DNA from: Sulfurivermis sp041678005
Lineage (GTDB): Bacteria; Pseudomonadota; Gammaproteobacteria; Thiohalomonadales; Thiohalomonadaceae
NCBI GenBank assembly: GCA_041678005.1
Contig: JBAYOW010000004.1
Span: 27,073-91,072 of the forward strand
Length of the DNA stretch: 64,000 bases
Reading direction: 5' to 3'
Shown: piece by piece, positions 46,637-54,549 of the stretch
Layout of the letters: each line of letters starts with the position of its first letter
Numbering within the stretch: position 1 is the stretch's first letter
Notes under the pieces: model-generated
What the model was told of the DNA's origin: nothing
Databases searched by the model: none
The model's input: the letters and a program-made list of their open reading frames with translations, nothing else
Made by a program: the position numbers and the translations under genes

Positions 46637-47700
46637 GATGCGGATACCTTGCGACGATGTTCGGCCATGCCCTTGATGATGGCGACAATAATGGTCAGGC
46701 CACCGGTAGCCAGGGCCAATACCAGAGTTATGTCGCCGAGCAACTTGAGATAGGCGATGGTCTCTGGCGCCATTGGATCGATCAATTCCAGATTGGACAG
46801 ATAACCTGGCACATAGAAAAAGCGCGAAAACAATACAATGATCATGATCAGACCCATAACGAATTTGACCACAGAATCCTGTACATAGGTAGTGCCTATC
46901 GCGCCAATCTGCACCCCAAACAGTGAACCTGCCAAGATAATCATGGCAAGACGGACATCGACCACGCCGTCCAGGGCATAAAGAATAGTACCACCCAAAC
47001 CCATGATAAAGGCAACTACCAGCTCAGTGGCCGAGGCCATAATTGCTGGCGCCCCGAGCACATACATCATCGCTGGCACCCCAACAAAACCACCTACAGC
47101 AATGGCAGAAGCCAATAGACCAGTGGCAAAACCCAGTGGTGCCACGATCAGCAACGACACTTTACTCTTGAGGCTGTCAAAATACATCATGGTGCCGGGA
47201 ATATGAATAGACTGCACCCAACTGGCCAGGCGGGTCAATTTATGCGCGGCTTCCACGCCACCACTTTGCTTCTCCGCCTTGCGCATACGCAGGGCGTCAC
47301 GCAAGACAAAACTGCCTACGATCGCCAGCACGACGACAAAGACCACTGAGACATACAGACTGGTACCTGTATCACCATAGGTGTTTTTAATATCGGTCAT
47401 CACATTCTTGCCGACCAGCATACCCAGCTCGGCAAAGAGGCCCATGATGATGCCAAGCTTGACATCTACCTGGCCGTATTTATGGCGTTTTATCGCCGCC
47501 ACCAAGGCCTTGGGAAACTTGTGACAGATATTCGAGGCTACCGCTACTATGCCCGGCACGCCCAGGGTCATCATCGCAGGCGTCATGACAAAGGCACCGC
47601 CTGAACCGATGAAGCCAGAGACCATGCCACCGACAAAACCCACCACAAACAAGGCCAATGCAGAGGTGAGCGTCAAATCAATAAATGAAATGGATTCCAT
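46633..47700 (-). CDS. TauE/SafE (TSUP) family transporter
   Basis: A 355-residue membrane protein with about eight helices. It has the TSUP pattern GFVGGMVSGFIGSGGAFVMTPAMM at the N-terminus and the second repeat GFATGLLASAIAVGGFVGVPAMMYVLG. Family members export sulfite, sulfoacetate or other anions; the substrate here is not shown by the sequence. The nearby soxYZ about 14 kb away makes a sulfur anion plausible. It is followed by a coupled Usp gene and preceded by a small membrane gene. Confidence 0.9.
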   Translation of the reverse strand: MESISFIDLTLTSALALFVVGFVGGMVSGFIGSGGAFVMTPAMMTLGVPGIVAVASNICHKFPKALVAAIKRHKYGQVDVKLGIIMGLFAELGMLVGKNVMTDIKNTYGDTGTSLYVSVVFVVVLAIVGSFVLRDALRMRKAEKQSGGVEAAHKLTRLASWVQSIHIPGTMMYFDSLKSKVSLLIVAPLGFATGLLASAIAVGGFVGVPAMMYVLGAPAIMASATELVVAFIMGLGGTILYALDGVVDVRLAMIILAGSLFGVQIGAIGTTYVQDSVVKFVMGLIMIIVLFSRFFYVPGYLSNLELIDPMAPETIAYLKLLGDITLVLALATGGLTIIVAIIKGMAEHRRKVSAS

Positions 47701-47711
47701 GTTGCTTGCCC

Positions 47712-47957
47712 TTACTTGGATTTTGCTGCGGCGCGCACACCGAGCAATTCCCAGAAATAACCAGTGAAACTGCCATGCACCCAGGAAAAAACAAAGGCAA
47801 TGACAATCGGCACCAGAAACAGCACTTTTTGTCCCTGGCGCGTCTGCTCAGCCCAAAGTACCAGCTGATCAGAATAGACAAACAACAATAGATACAACAC
47901 CAGACTGCTCACGCCAAAAATGGCGGTGGCAACCGCTGTTTTCTTTCGTTCTGACAT
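47712..47957 (-). CDS. Small membrane protein upstream of the TSUP transporter
   Basis: An 81-residue protein with two hydrophobic segments (about residues 8-28 and 43-62) and basic ends. It stops 11 bases before the TSUP start, so it is probably co-transcribed. I do not recognise a family; it could be an accessory subunit of the transporter. Confidence 0.72.
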   Translation of the reverse strand: MSERKKTAVATAIFGVSSLVLYLLLFVYSDQLVLWAEQTRQGQKVLFLVPIVIAFVFSWVHGSFTGYFWELLGVRAAAKSK

Positions 47958-48122
47958 ATATGCTCCGTGGTATCAAAGGTAAATAATGATTTTATTATTT
48001 TATTTTGCTATTTATTAAATTTGCCTGCTGCACGCCTTGAAGTGGCATACTTTAAGCCAAATCAATCTACCATAAAGCAAAGAAATTCGCTTTAGGCTAA
48101 CAAAACTATACTCTGGCTTTAC

Positions 48123-48728
48123 ATGCGCAACCTGACAACATATTTTCCTGCATTGCTGTTCTTCGGCATTTTTTCGCATACTGTCATGGCGGAGCGCATG
48201 GAAGAACAATTGGCCCAAGGCGTAGCCGCCTTTAAGGACGAAAACTACAGCCAGGCTATGACACTATGGCAGCTGCTCGCAGAGACAGGCAATCATGATG
48301 CACAATATAATCTAGGTTTGATGTTTCACAATGGCTGGGGCGTGGAACGCGATCTCAAGCAGGCGCACGAGTGGTATACCCATGCCGCCAATCAGGGGAA
48401 TACTGATGCCATGTACAATCTTGGCGTCATGTATCTTAATGGCGAGGGGGTTTTTCAAAGTGCGCGCCAGGCGCTGGATTTATTTACCTACGCAGCTACA
48501 GCAGGCCACACGCCATCCATGCACAATCTGGGTGTGATGTACGCCTACGGCATGGGCTGCAAGCAGGACGCCAATAAGGCGATAGCGCTATGGGAGCAAG
48601 CCGCAAACCAGGGCAATACCATAGCTCGTGCTGCCCTGGTGCAAGCCTTTGAACAGGGCCTGACAGGCCTGCCTGCCGACCCGACCAAGGCGGCCCAATG
48701 GCGTGCGCCAAGTGCCCAGTCACAATAG
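48123..48728 (+). CDS. Secreted Sel1-repeat protein
   Basis: A 201-residue protein with a signal peptide (about residues 1-22, cut after VMA) and four Sel1-like repeats, for example AQYNLGLMFHNGWGVERD, AMYNLGVMYLNGEGVFQS and SMHNLGVMYAYGMGCKQD. Sel1 repeats form helical scaffolds for protein contact in the envelope. The Crp-type gene follows after 45 bases on the same strand. Confidence 0.92.
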   Translation: MRNLTTYFPALLFFGIFSHTVMAERMEEQLAQGVAAFKDENYSQAMTLWQLLAETGNHDAQYNLGLMFHNGWGVERDLKQAHEWYTHAANQGNTDAMYNLGVMYLNGEGVFQSARQALDLFTYAATAGHTPSMHNLGVMYAYGMGCKQDANKAIALWEQAANQGNTIARAALVQAFEQGLTGLPADPTKAAQWRAPSAQSQ

Positions 48729-48773
48729 GCAAATTTTCTGTAGCCAGCAAACTATCCAGCGGAGTCGCATGAC

Positions 48774-49523
48774 ATGTCAAACAACTCGCCTTCCACCGAG
48801 GAAATTATAAACCTGCTTGGCAACGTCCCCCTGTTTGCCGAGGTCTCTGCCAGTGCCCTGCAAAATCTCGCCAGCAATGCCCACATCAAGCAATATGAGC
48901 GCAATCAAGTAGTCTTTCGTGCCAGTGATTTACCGGAAGACCTGCATGTCCTGATCCTGGGCAGCATTCAACTCGATATCAGCACAGCAGAGGATCGCGA
49001 GGCTGTGCTGGAGCTCTTGCAGCCACATGAAACATTTGTCGTGGCTGCCGCGCTGACCGCGCAACCTTACCTGATGTCGGCACATGCCGTAGAACCATCC
49101 ACTGTTCTGCATATCCCGGTAAACCTGCTGCTGAGTGAGCTACGCAACGACCCTGAGCTATCACTTGCCCTGCTGGGCTCCATGGCACAGCAATACCGCT
49201 ATCTGGTACGGGAAATCAAGGGATTGCGCCTACGCACTGCCTCGCAACGCCTGGCACTCTATTTTCTCCACTTGAGCGAGAATACGCTTGGTGATAAGAG
49301 TGTGCGCCTGCCTTATGAAAAAAAATTGCTTGCAGCTCGTCTTGGCATGACCCCCGAAAGCTTCTCCCGTGCCATTGCCGAGCTGCGGCGGCACGGTGCC
49401 GAGGTCCAGGGCGATACCATCCACATCACCAACCTGGACACACTGCACCGCTATTGCCGTCTGGATCAGGTGCTAGACACACTGGAGAAAGGCCTGCGCG
49501 TAATGCTGCCAGAAGATGAATAA
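48774..49523 (+). CDS. Crp/Fnr-family transcription regulator without iron-sulfur cysteines
   Basis: A 249-residue protein with a cyclic-nucleotide-like sensor domain (about 15-130), a dimer helix (about 135-165) and a winged helix domain (about 165-230) whose recognition helix is MTPESFSRAIAEL. The only Cys is near the C-terminus, so it lacks the N-terminal Cys cluster of FNR. The cAMP-binding Arg/Ser pattern of CRP is also not evident. It resembles heme or NO sensing Dnr-like regulators more than CRP, but the ligand is unknown. Confidence 0.9.
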   Translation: MSNNSPSTEEIINLLGNVPLFAEVSASALQNLASNAHIKQYERNQVVFRASDLPEDLHVLILGSIQLDISTAEDREAVLELLQPHETFVVAAALTAQPYLMSAHAVEPSTVLHIPVNLLLSELRNDPELSLALLGSMAQQYRYLVREIKGLRLRTASQRLALYFLHLSENTLGDKSVRLPYEKKLLAARLGMTPESFSRAIAELRRHGAEVQGDTIHITNLDTLHRYCRLDQVLDTLEKGLRVMLPEDE

Positions 49524-49541
49524 TCAGCTCGAATTCAATAT

Positions 49542-50258
49542 CTAAAGCGCCCAGACAGGTACCTGTCTGCTGGCCTTGCGCAGAGTCTTGTCAATCTCCT
49601 GATAATTTGGCAATTTACTTTCAACCAATGCCCAAAAGCTCTTTGAATGATTCATATGCACAGTATGACAAAGCTCGTGCACCATCAAATAATGTACCTG
49701 CTCTGCTGATAAAAACAAAAGACGCCAATTTAGATTTATATTTTTTTTAGTGGAACAGCTGCCCCAGCGGGTTTTCTGCCCACGTATCGTCACCCCGTTG
49801 CAAACAAAACCCAACTCATCCGCCAGCTTAAACAAGCCTGGTGTTAGTGTCTGCCGCGCCCGCTCTGCCAGCCAGGCCTGCAATATCCTGGGCCATTCCT
49901 CATCTCGATGCTGCACCAATAAATCATTGCCTGCGCACTGTTGATAGCTATTGCGTGTTGCGGGCTGATACTCCAGCTGCCACTGCTCATCCAGCGCTGG
50001 TAAATGCAGCCTGTCAGGTGCAAGCAGTTGTGTGTGTGTCGCCTGCTCGGCCTGCATACGCACAAGCGTCTCGATCAACCACTGCCGATGCTGCTGTACA
50101 AAACCAGGCACCAGCCGCACATCATGTCGCCTGGGCAACACAAGTTCGACCTTATCTGGCGACAAGACACGCAAACGCATATAACGGGCGCGGGTGCTGA
50201 TGCGTACACTGGTTGTCGGCCTCATGCCGGCCCAGGCAATAGTAGGAAATTCAATCAT
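49542..50258 (-). CDS. YgjP-like zinc metallopeptidase (WLM/DUF45)
   Basis: A 238-residue protein with the zinc motif HELCHTVHMNHSKSFW near residues 190-205 (HExxH with a downstream His) and the preceding TRWGSCSTKKNINLNWRL, which are typical of the YgjP family. E. coli YgjP is linked with UTP pyrophosphatase activity, while related proteins are proteases. The physiological role is unsettled. It is convergent with the Crp-type gene. Confidence 0.88.
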   Translation of the reverse strand: MIEFPTIAWAGMRPTTSVRISTRARYMRLRVLSPDKVELVLPRRHDVRLVPGFVQQHRQWLIETLVRMQAEQATHTQLLAPDRLHLPALDEQWQLEYQPATRNSYQQCAGNDLLVQHRDEEWPRILQAWLAERARQTLTPGLFKLADELGFVCNGVTIRGQKTRWGSCSTKKNINLNWRLLFLSAEQVHYLMVHELCHTVHMNHSKSFWALVESKLPNYQEIDKTLRKASRQVPVWAL

Positions 50259-50348
50259 GCCGAGATTTTAATATTAAAAATGAGCGTATATATTGTGGCG
50301 TCATTGTAACAAGCACAAAACATACCGAGGAACGAGATGAATCAAGCA

Positions 50349-50370
50349 TGATACAAAGCCATGCAGCCTA
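50349..50370 (+). repeat. 22-base direct repeat, left copy
   Basis: It matches 50780-50801 at 20 of 22 bases (core TGATACAAAGCC). The pair brackets the palindromic repeat cluster. Confidence 0.7.
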
Positions 50371-50418
50371 CAGGGCAACGTCATACTTGATTAATTTTTA
50401 ACCAAAAAGCAGTTCCTC

Positions 50419-50455
50419 CTGGATTCCAGCCTGCGCGGGAATGACGATTCTGAGT
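50419..50455 (-). repeat. 37-base intergenic repeat, copy 2 (inverted)
   Basis: The reverse complement of this stretch agrees with 10131-10167 at 35 of 37 positions. It lies on the other strand relative to the first copy and again close to a CCTCTCCC palindrome. Confidence 0.8.
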
Positions 50456-50522
50456 TGAATAGTTGCTTGATTGCTGAACGTTACTATGGGCGCCGACATC
50501 AGCTGTATGAGCATCTGCATCC

Positions 50523-50549
50523 GGCGCAATGCCTGTTGGTTATTGCGCC
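50523..50549. repeat. GGCGCAAT-ATTGCGCC palindromic repeat, copy 2
   Basis: Arms GGCGCAAT and ATTGCGCC with an 11-base loop, the same arms and loop length as at 32453-32479. Confidence 0.75.
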
Positions 50550-50562
50550 CTACAGTATAAAG

Positions 50563-50610
50563 CTCCCCTCCCCCGCTTGCGGGAGAGGGGCTGGGGGAGA
50601 GGGTAATAAC
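50563..50610 (-). repeat. CCTCTCCC palindromic repeat, copy 2 (inverted)
   Basis: The unit CTCCCCTCCCCCGCTTGCGG and its continuation to 50610 is the reverse complement of the element at 10074-10116. One substitution leaves 11 of 12 stem pairs. Confidence 0.78.
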
Positions 50611-50652
50611 AGCCTGCGAGAATGAAGGGATAGGTGCAGGTCTTCTACATCC

Positions 50653-50690
50653 GGCGCAATATCCGTCGGTTGTTGCTATATTGTTTGTCC
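50653..50690. repeat. Degenerate GGCGCAAT repeat, copy 3
   Basis: The left arm GGCGCAAT is intact and is preceded by ACATCC as in copy 2 (GCATCC). The right arm is degenerate (TGTTGCTATATTG). Confidence 0.5.
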
Positions 50691-50779
50691 TTAGCTACAA
50701 ACCTTTATTTCATAAATCCACACGGTGAGAGCGATATTCAGTAATTTTGATCCTTGTGTTAAAAAGTATGATCTTGCTT

Positions 50780-50801
50780 TGATACAAAGCCTTGCAACCT
50801 A
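50780..50801 (+). repeat. 22-base direct repeat, right copy
   Basis: It matches 50349-50370 at 20 of 22 bases. Confidence 0.7.
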
Positions 50802-50858
50802 AACAAAAGCAAATCTTTTTCTCCCATCACGGTGAAATATACGGGTTAGAATAGGTTC

Positions 50859-51647
50859 ATGTATAAATATGGCGGCATCATCGTCCACCAAGAGCATGAC
50901 GATTACGGCCCGGTGGAAGTAATTGAAAATGGTTATCAGCGTGCGCTGCACTTTGGTTCTGAAGCCAAGCAAAGCTGCATGGATCTACAGGATCCATTTT
51001 ATCTGAGCCTGTCATATACCCGCGCCATGCTGAGTGCCTTGTTGTTTCACCCCGCACCACGGCGAGTGCTGCTCATCGGCCTCGGTGGAGGCTCGCTGGC
51101 CAAATTCATCTGGCAACATTTTCCTGAGTGCAGACTTGATGTGGTGGAAAACAGGACCCTTGTGCATAGCGTGGCGCAGCGCTATTTTAAACTGCCGGAC
51201 GACGACAGAATAAATATCCATATCACTGATGCAGCAGAATTCATCCATCATGCCGACAGCGAACATAGTGCCTATGATCTCATCTTGCTCGATGCCTTCA
51301 CGGCCGATGGTGTGGCACCGAGTACCACCAGCATGATGTTCTTCGCCGCCTGCCGCGCCAGTCTTGCTGCCGATGGTGTAATGGCCGCAAATCTATGGGC
51401 CGAGGACGCATACAAGCTGGAAGATATACTTGGCGCACTTGCCGATACCTTTGATGGGCGTCTGCTGCGCCTGCCCATCGATGGCAAAGCCAACATCATC
51501 ACCCTGGCCATCTCACAGGGCAAGCCACGCAAGGAACTGCGTCAGCTCGATGCAAGGGCTAAACAACTGCAACAGCAACTTGATCTTGAATTCATCAGCT
51601 TGCTCAAAACCCTGCGCAAGCACAACCGCTATTGGGGCTATATCTAA
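50859..51647 (+). CDS. Spermidine-synthase-like aminopropyl/methyltransferase fold protein
   Basis: A 262-residue protein with the spermidine-synthase-type SAM-binding fold: VLLIGLGGGSLAKFIWQHFPE (about 69-89), then DVVENRTLVHSVAQRYF, and ILLDAFTADGVAPS in place of the usual substrate-binding loop. It lacks the standard N-terminal domain of SpeE and has a C-terminal basic coil. Family proteins of this kind are often annotated as methyltransferases of unknown substrate. The gene stands alone before the riboflavin synthase gene, 15 bases apart. Confidence 0.85.
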   Translation: MYKYGGIIVHQEHDDYGPVEVIENGYQRALHFGSEAKQSCMDLQDPFYLSLSYTRAMLSALLFHPAPRRVLLIGLGGGSLAKFIWQHFPECRLDVVENRTLVHSVAQRYFKLPDDDRINIHITDAAEFIHHADSEHSAYDLILLDAFTADGVAPSTTSMMFFAACRASLAADGVMAANLWAEDAYKLEDILGALADTFDGRLLRLPIDGKANIITLAISQGKPRKELRQLDARAKQLQQQLDLEFISLLKTLRKHNRYWGYI

Positions 51648-51662
51648 GCCGTATATTTCGCT

Positions 51663-52277
51663 ATGTTCACTGGAATCATTCAAGCCACCGCAGAAATTAT
51701 TTCAATTGCAGAAAAGCCCAATCTGCGCACGCACACCTTGCGCCTACCCAGAGAACTACTAAGCGATCTGCAACCTGGTGCCTCAGTAGCACACAATGGC
51801 TGCTGCCTTACCGTGGTGAGCATCAATGATGATCAGGTAAGTTTTGATCTTATGAGCGAGACCTTGCGGCTGACTAATCTTGCTAGTCTGAAAGCTGGTG
51901 ATTGTGTCAATATCGAGCGCGCCGCCCGCTTTGGCGATGAGATCGGCGGCCACGCCATGTCTGGTCATATCATGGCCACGGCCGAAATCACACAAATTCA
52001 CGAGGAAGAAAACAAATACCAGATTTGGTTCCAGATACCTGAAAACCTGCAAAAATACATCTTCAGCAAAGGCTACATCGGCATCGATGGCATCAGCCTC
52101 ACCATAGGCCAAGTCAAGGCAGAACAATTCTGCGCCAACCTGATCCCGGAAACCCTGGCACGCACCACCATAGCCAGCTACCACCTGGGTGATCGGGTCA
52201 ATATCGAAATTGATCCGCAAACCCAGGCGATAGTCGATACCGTAGAGCGCGTACTTGCCGGGCGTGGTACAAGTTAA
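51663..52277 (+). CDS. ribE: Riboflavin synthase (alpha chain)
   Basis: Dismutates two lumazine molecules to riboflavin. The 204-residue product has two similar lumazine-binding halves, each starting from the MFTGIIQ and GHAMSGHIMATAEI segments, with the NGCCLTVVSI and GIDGISLTIG motifs and the closing DPQTQAIVDTVERVL. It agrees closely with the E. coli RibC type (there named ribC; other schemes call it ribE). No FMN riboswitch is seen upstream, and no other riboflavin gene is in the window. Its end overlaps the next gene's end by four bases. Confidence 0.95.
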   Translation: MFTGIIQATAEIISIAEKPNLRTHTLRLPRELLSDLQPGASVAHNGCCLTVVSINDDQVSFDLMSETLRLTNLASLKAGDCVNIERAARFGDEIGGHAMSGHIMATAEITQIHEEENKYQIWFQIPENLQKYIFSKGYIGIDGISLTIGQVKAEQFCANLIPETLARTTIASYHLGDRVNIEIDPQTQAIVDTVERVLAGRGTS

Positions 52278-52624
52278 GCAATATCATCAAGCAGGCAAAC
52301 CCGCGCTATCGCAGTCTGTTTGTCGATATCGAACTGCACCACACAATACTCAGGTACTTCGTCGATAGGCGTAGGATCATCGGCGCAACTGCAACCCGGA
52401 ATGATGCCGCTATAAGAAAGCCCAACCTTGGCCTGCAAGCTGTCCGGCAACTCGGCCACAGCCAGAATGATTGCAGCAAAATCTTCCGTAATTGCATAAC
52501 TGGTACGCGCCAAGCCCTCCTGCAAGGGCAGTAAATTGCCATCCAAATTTTCAATCTCGGCCTTCAACACAGAGTCAAATTCTGCATTCCCCCAAGCGGC
52601 CAGCGATTTTGAAAAATTGAACAT
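52274..52624 (-). CDS. Hypothetical protein of 116 residues
   Basis: An acidic soluble protein with no signal or membrane segment. It has two Cys close together in GCSCADDPTPIDE and a helical first half. No family is recognised. It is convergent with the riboflavin synthase gene (4-base overlap) and lies downstream of ilvD's end region on the same strand direction but after a gap with the 24-base palindrome just before its start. Confidence 0.65.
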   Translation of the reverse strand: MFNFSKSLAAWGNAEFDSVLKAEIENLDGNLLPLQEGLARTSYAITEDFAAIILAVAELPDSLQAKVGLSYSGIIPGCSCADDPTPIDEVPEYCVVQFDIDKQTAIARVCLLDDIA

Positions 52625-52634
52625 AAAAATCCCA

Positions 52635-52658
52635 ATTGGTGCGTGGCGCGCACTAAAT
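52635..52658. repeat. Palindrome of the TTGG...GCGCACCAA family, copy 3
   Basis: The core ATTGGTGCGTGGCGCGCACT and its next four bases align with 23537-23560 and 45761-45784. It lies 10 bases upstream of the ATG of the 116-residue gene and just beyond the ilvD stop, so it could act in translation or transcription of either. Confidence 0.55.
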
Positions 52659-52660
52659 AT

Positions 52661-54502
52661 TTATTTCTCCAACTGCGACACATCCCGCACTGCGCCACGT
52701 GCAGCCGAGGTGGTCATAGCGGCGTAGGCCTTAAGCGCATCAGAGACCTGGCGCTCACGTGTGGCCGGTTTCCAGCCCTTGGCCACCATGGCAGCGCGGC
52801 GCTGTGCCAGCTCTTCATCGCTAATGGAAATATTGATACTGCGTGAGGGAATATCTATCTCGATGAGGTCACCGTTTTTTACCAGGGCAATGTTGCCGCC
52901 CTCGGCGGCCTCGGGTGAGACATGGCCGATAGAAAGCCCTGAGGTGCCACCAGAAAAACGCCCATCGGTAATCAAGGCGCAGGCAGCACCCAGCCCCTTG
53001 GATTTAAGGTAGGCCGTGGGATAGAGCATCTCCTGCATGCCTGGGCCACCGCGCGGGCCTTCGTAGCGCACGATCACCACATCACCTGGTTTGATCTTAT
53101 CGTCAAGAATTTTTGCCACTGCCTCTTCCTGGCTTTCGCAGATCACCGCTGGCCCGGAGAATTTCAGAATGGAGGCGTCGACACCGGCAGTTTTCACCAC
53201 ACAACCATCCTCGGCCAGATTGCCGTAGAGCACGGCAAGACCACCGTCCTTGCTGTAGGCATGGGCGAGGTCGCGGATACAACCTTTATCCCGATCCAGA
53301 TCCAGACTCGCATAGCGCTTGTTTTGGCTGAAGGCTGTTTGACTGGTCACACCGCCTGGCGCAGCACGAAAAAACTCCTGCCGCTTGGGATCTTCTGTCA
53401 GACGGATATCCCAGAGGGCAATGGCCTCGGCCATATTACTTGCATGCACTGTGCAACAGTCACGATTGAGCAGACCTGCACGATCCAGCTCGCCAAGTAT
53501 GGCAAAGACACCACCGGCACGATGCACATCTTCCATATGATAGGTCTGGATGGATGGCGCGACCTTGCACAAATGAGGCACCTTACGAGATAGCCGGTCT
53601 ATATCGGCCATAGTGAACTTGACCTCTCCCTCCTCGGCTGCCGCCAGCAGGTGCAGGATGGTATTGGTCGAACCGCCCATGGCGATATCCAGGCTCATGG
53701 CATTTTCAAAGGCCTTAAAATTGGCAATGGCACGCGGCAATACTGACTCGTCATCACCTTCGTAATAACGCTTGGCCAGCGCCACGATCAGATGCCCGGC
53801 CTCTTTGAACAAACGCTCACGATCAGCATGAGTAGCTAGCAGCGAACCATTGCCCGGTAGAGACAGACCCAATGCTTCAGTCAGACAGTTCATAGAGTTG
53901 GCAGTAAACATCCCCGAACAAGAGCCACAGGTCGGACAGGCTAAACTTTCAACCAGCGCCACATCCGCATCGGATTCTTCAGGATCGGCAGCCATCACCA
54001 TGGCATCAACCAGATCGAGTGCGACCGTTTGCCCATGCATCACCGCCTTGCCTGCCTCCATCGGTCCGCCGGAGACAAAAACCACCGGGATATTAAGGCG
54101 CAGAGCGGCATTGAGCATACCCGGCGTAATCTTGTCGCAGTTAGATATACAGACCAGGGCATCGGCACAGTGAGCGTTGACCATATACTCTACTGCGTCA
54201 GCGATCAGTTCCCGGCTGGGCAGCGAATACAACATGCCGCCGTGGCCCATGGCGATACCATCATCCACGGCGATAGTGTTGAATTCCTTGGCCACGCCAC
54301 CGGCCGCCTCGATCTCCCGCGCAACCAATTGACCCATATCCTTGAGATGCACATGACCGGGTACAAACTGGGTAAAGGAGTTGGCAATGGCGATGATGGG
54401 TTTGTTGAAATCATCTTCCTTCATGCCCGAGGCACGCCAAAGGGCGCGGGCGCCGGCCATGTTGCGACCATGGGTACTGGTACGGGAACGATAAACGGGC
54501 AT
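52661..54502 (-). CDS. ilvD: Dihydroxy-acid dehydratase
   Basis: Dehydrates dihydroxy acids in valine and isoleucine synthesis. The 613-residue iron-sulfur enzyme has the cluster-binding motifs CDKITPGM and CPTCGSCSGMFTANSMNC, and the C-terminal GRFSGGTSGLSIGHVSPEAAEGG. The start ATG has GGAGAGA upstream. The ATP-grasp gene upstream ends 48 bases away, so joint transcription is possible. Confidence 0.97.
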   Translation of the reverse strand: MPVYRSRTSTHGRNMAGARALWRASGMKEDDFNKPIIAIANSFTQFVPGHVHLKDMGQLVAREIEAAGGVAKEFNTIAVDDGIAMGHGGMLYSLPSRELIADAVEYMVNAHCADALVCISNCDKITPGMLNAALRLNIPVVFVSGGPMEAGKAVMHGQTVALDLVDAMVMAADPEESDADVALVESLACPTCGSCSGMFTANSMNCLTEALGLSLPGNGSLLATHADRERLFKEAGHLIVALAKRYYEGDDESVLPRAIANFKAFENAMSLDIAMGGSTNTILHLLAAAEEGEVKFTMADIDRLSRKVPHLCKVAPSIQTYHMEDVHRAGGVFAILGELDRAGLLNRDCCTVHASNMAEAIALWDIRLTEDPKRQEFFRAAPGGVTSQTAFSQNKRYASLDLDRDKGCIRDLAHAYSKDGGLAVLYGNLAEDGCVVKTAGVDASILKFSGPAVICESQEEAVAKILDDKIKPGDVVIVRYEGPRGGPGMQEMLYPTAYLKSKGLGAACALITDGRFSGGTSGLSIGHVSPEAAEGGNIALVKNGDLIEIDIPSRSINISISDEELAQRRAAMVAKGWKPATRERQVSDALKAYAAMTTSAARGAVRDVSQLEK

Positions 54503-54549
54503 AACTCTCTCCAGAAATCAGTATTTGCTAAACGGGATTAGCGCATTAT

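Larger units (their letters stand above)
50259..50858. other. 600-base intergenic region with several repeat families
   Basis: No gene is visible. It contains a 22-base direct repeat (50349-50370, 50780-50801), two GGCGCAAT palindromes, an inverted copy of the 37-base unit of 10131-10167, and an inverted copy of the CCTCTCCC palindrome. The spermidine-synthase-like gene starts at its right end. Confidence 0.75.

Noticed and set aside
48774..49523. FNR-type oxygen sensor
   Set aside because: The N-terminal cysteine cluster needed for the iron-sulfur cluster is absent.
50859..51647. True spermidine synthase (SpeE)
   Set aside because: The N-terminal beta domain and the usual substrate residues are not evident; only the SAM-binding core is convincing.
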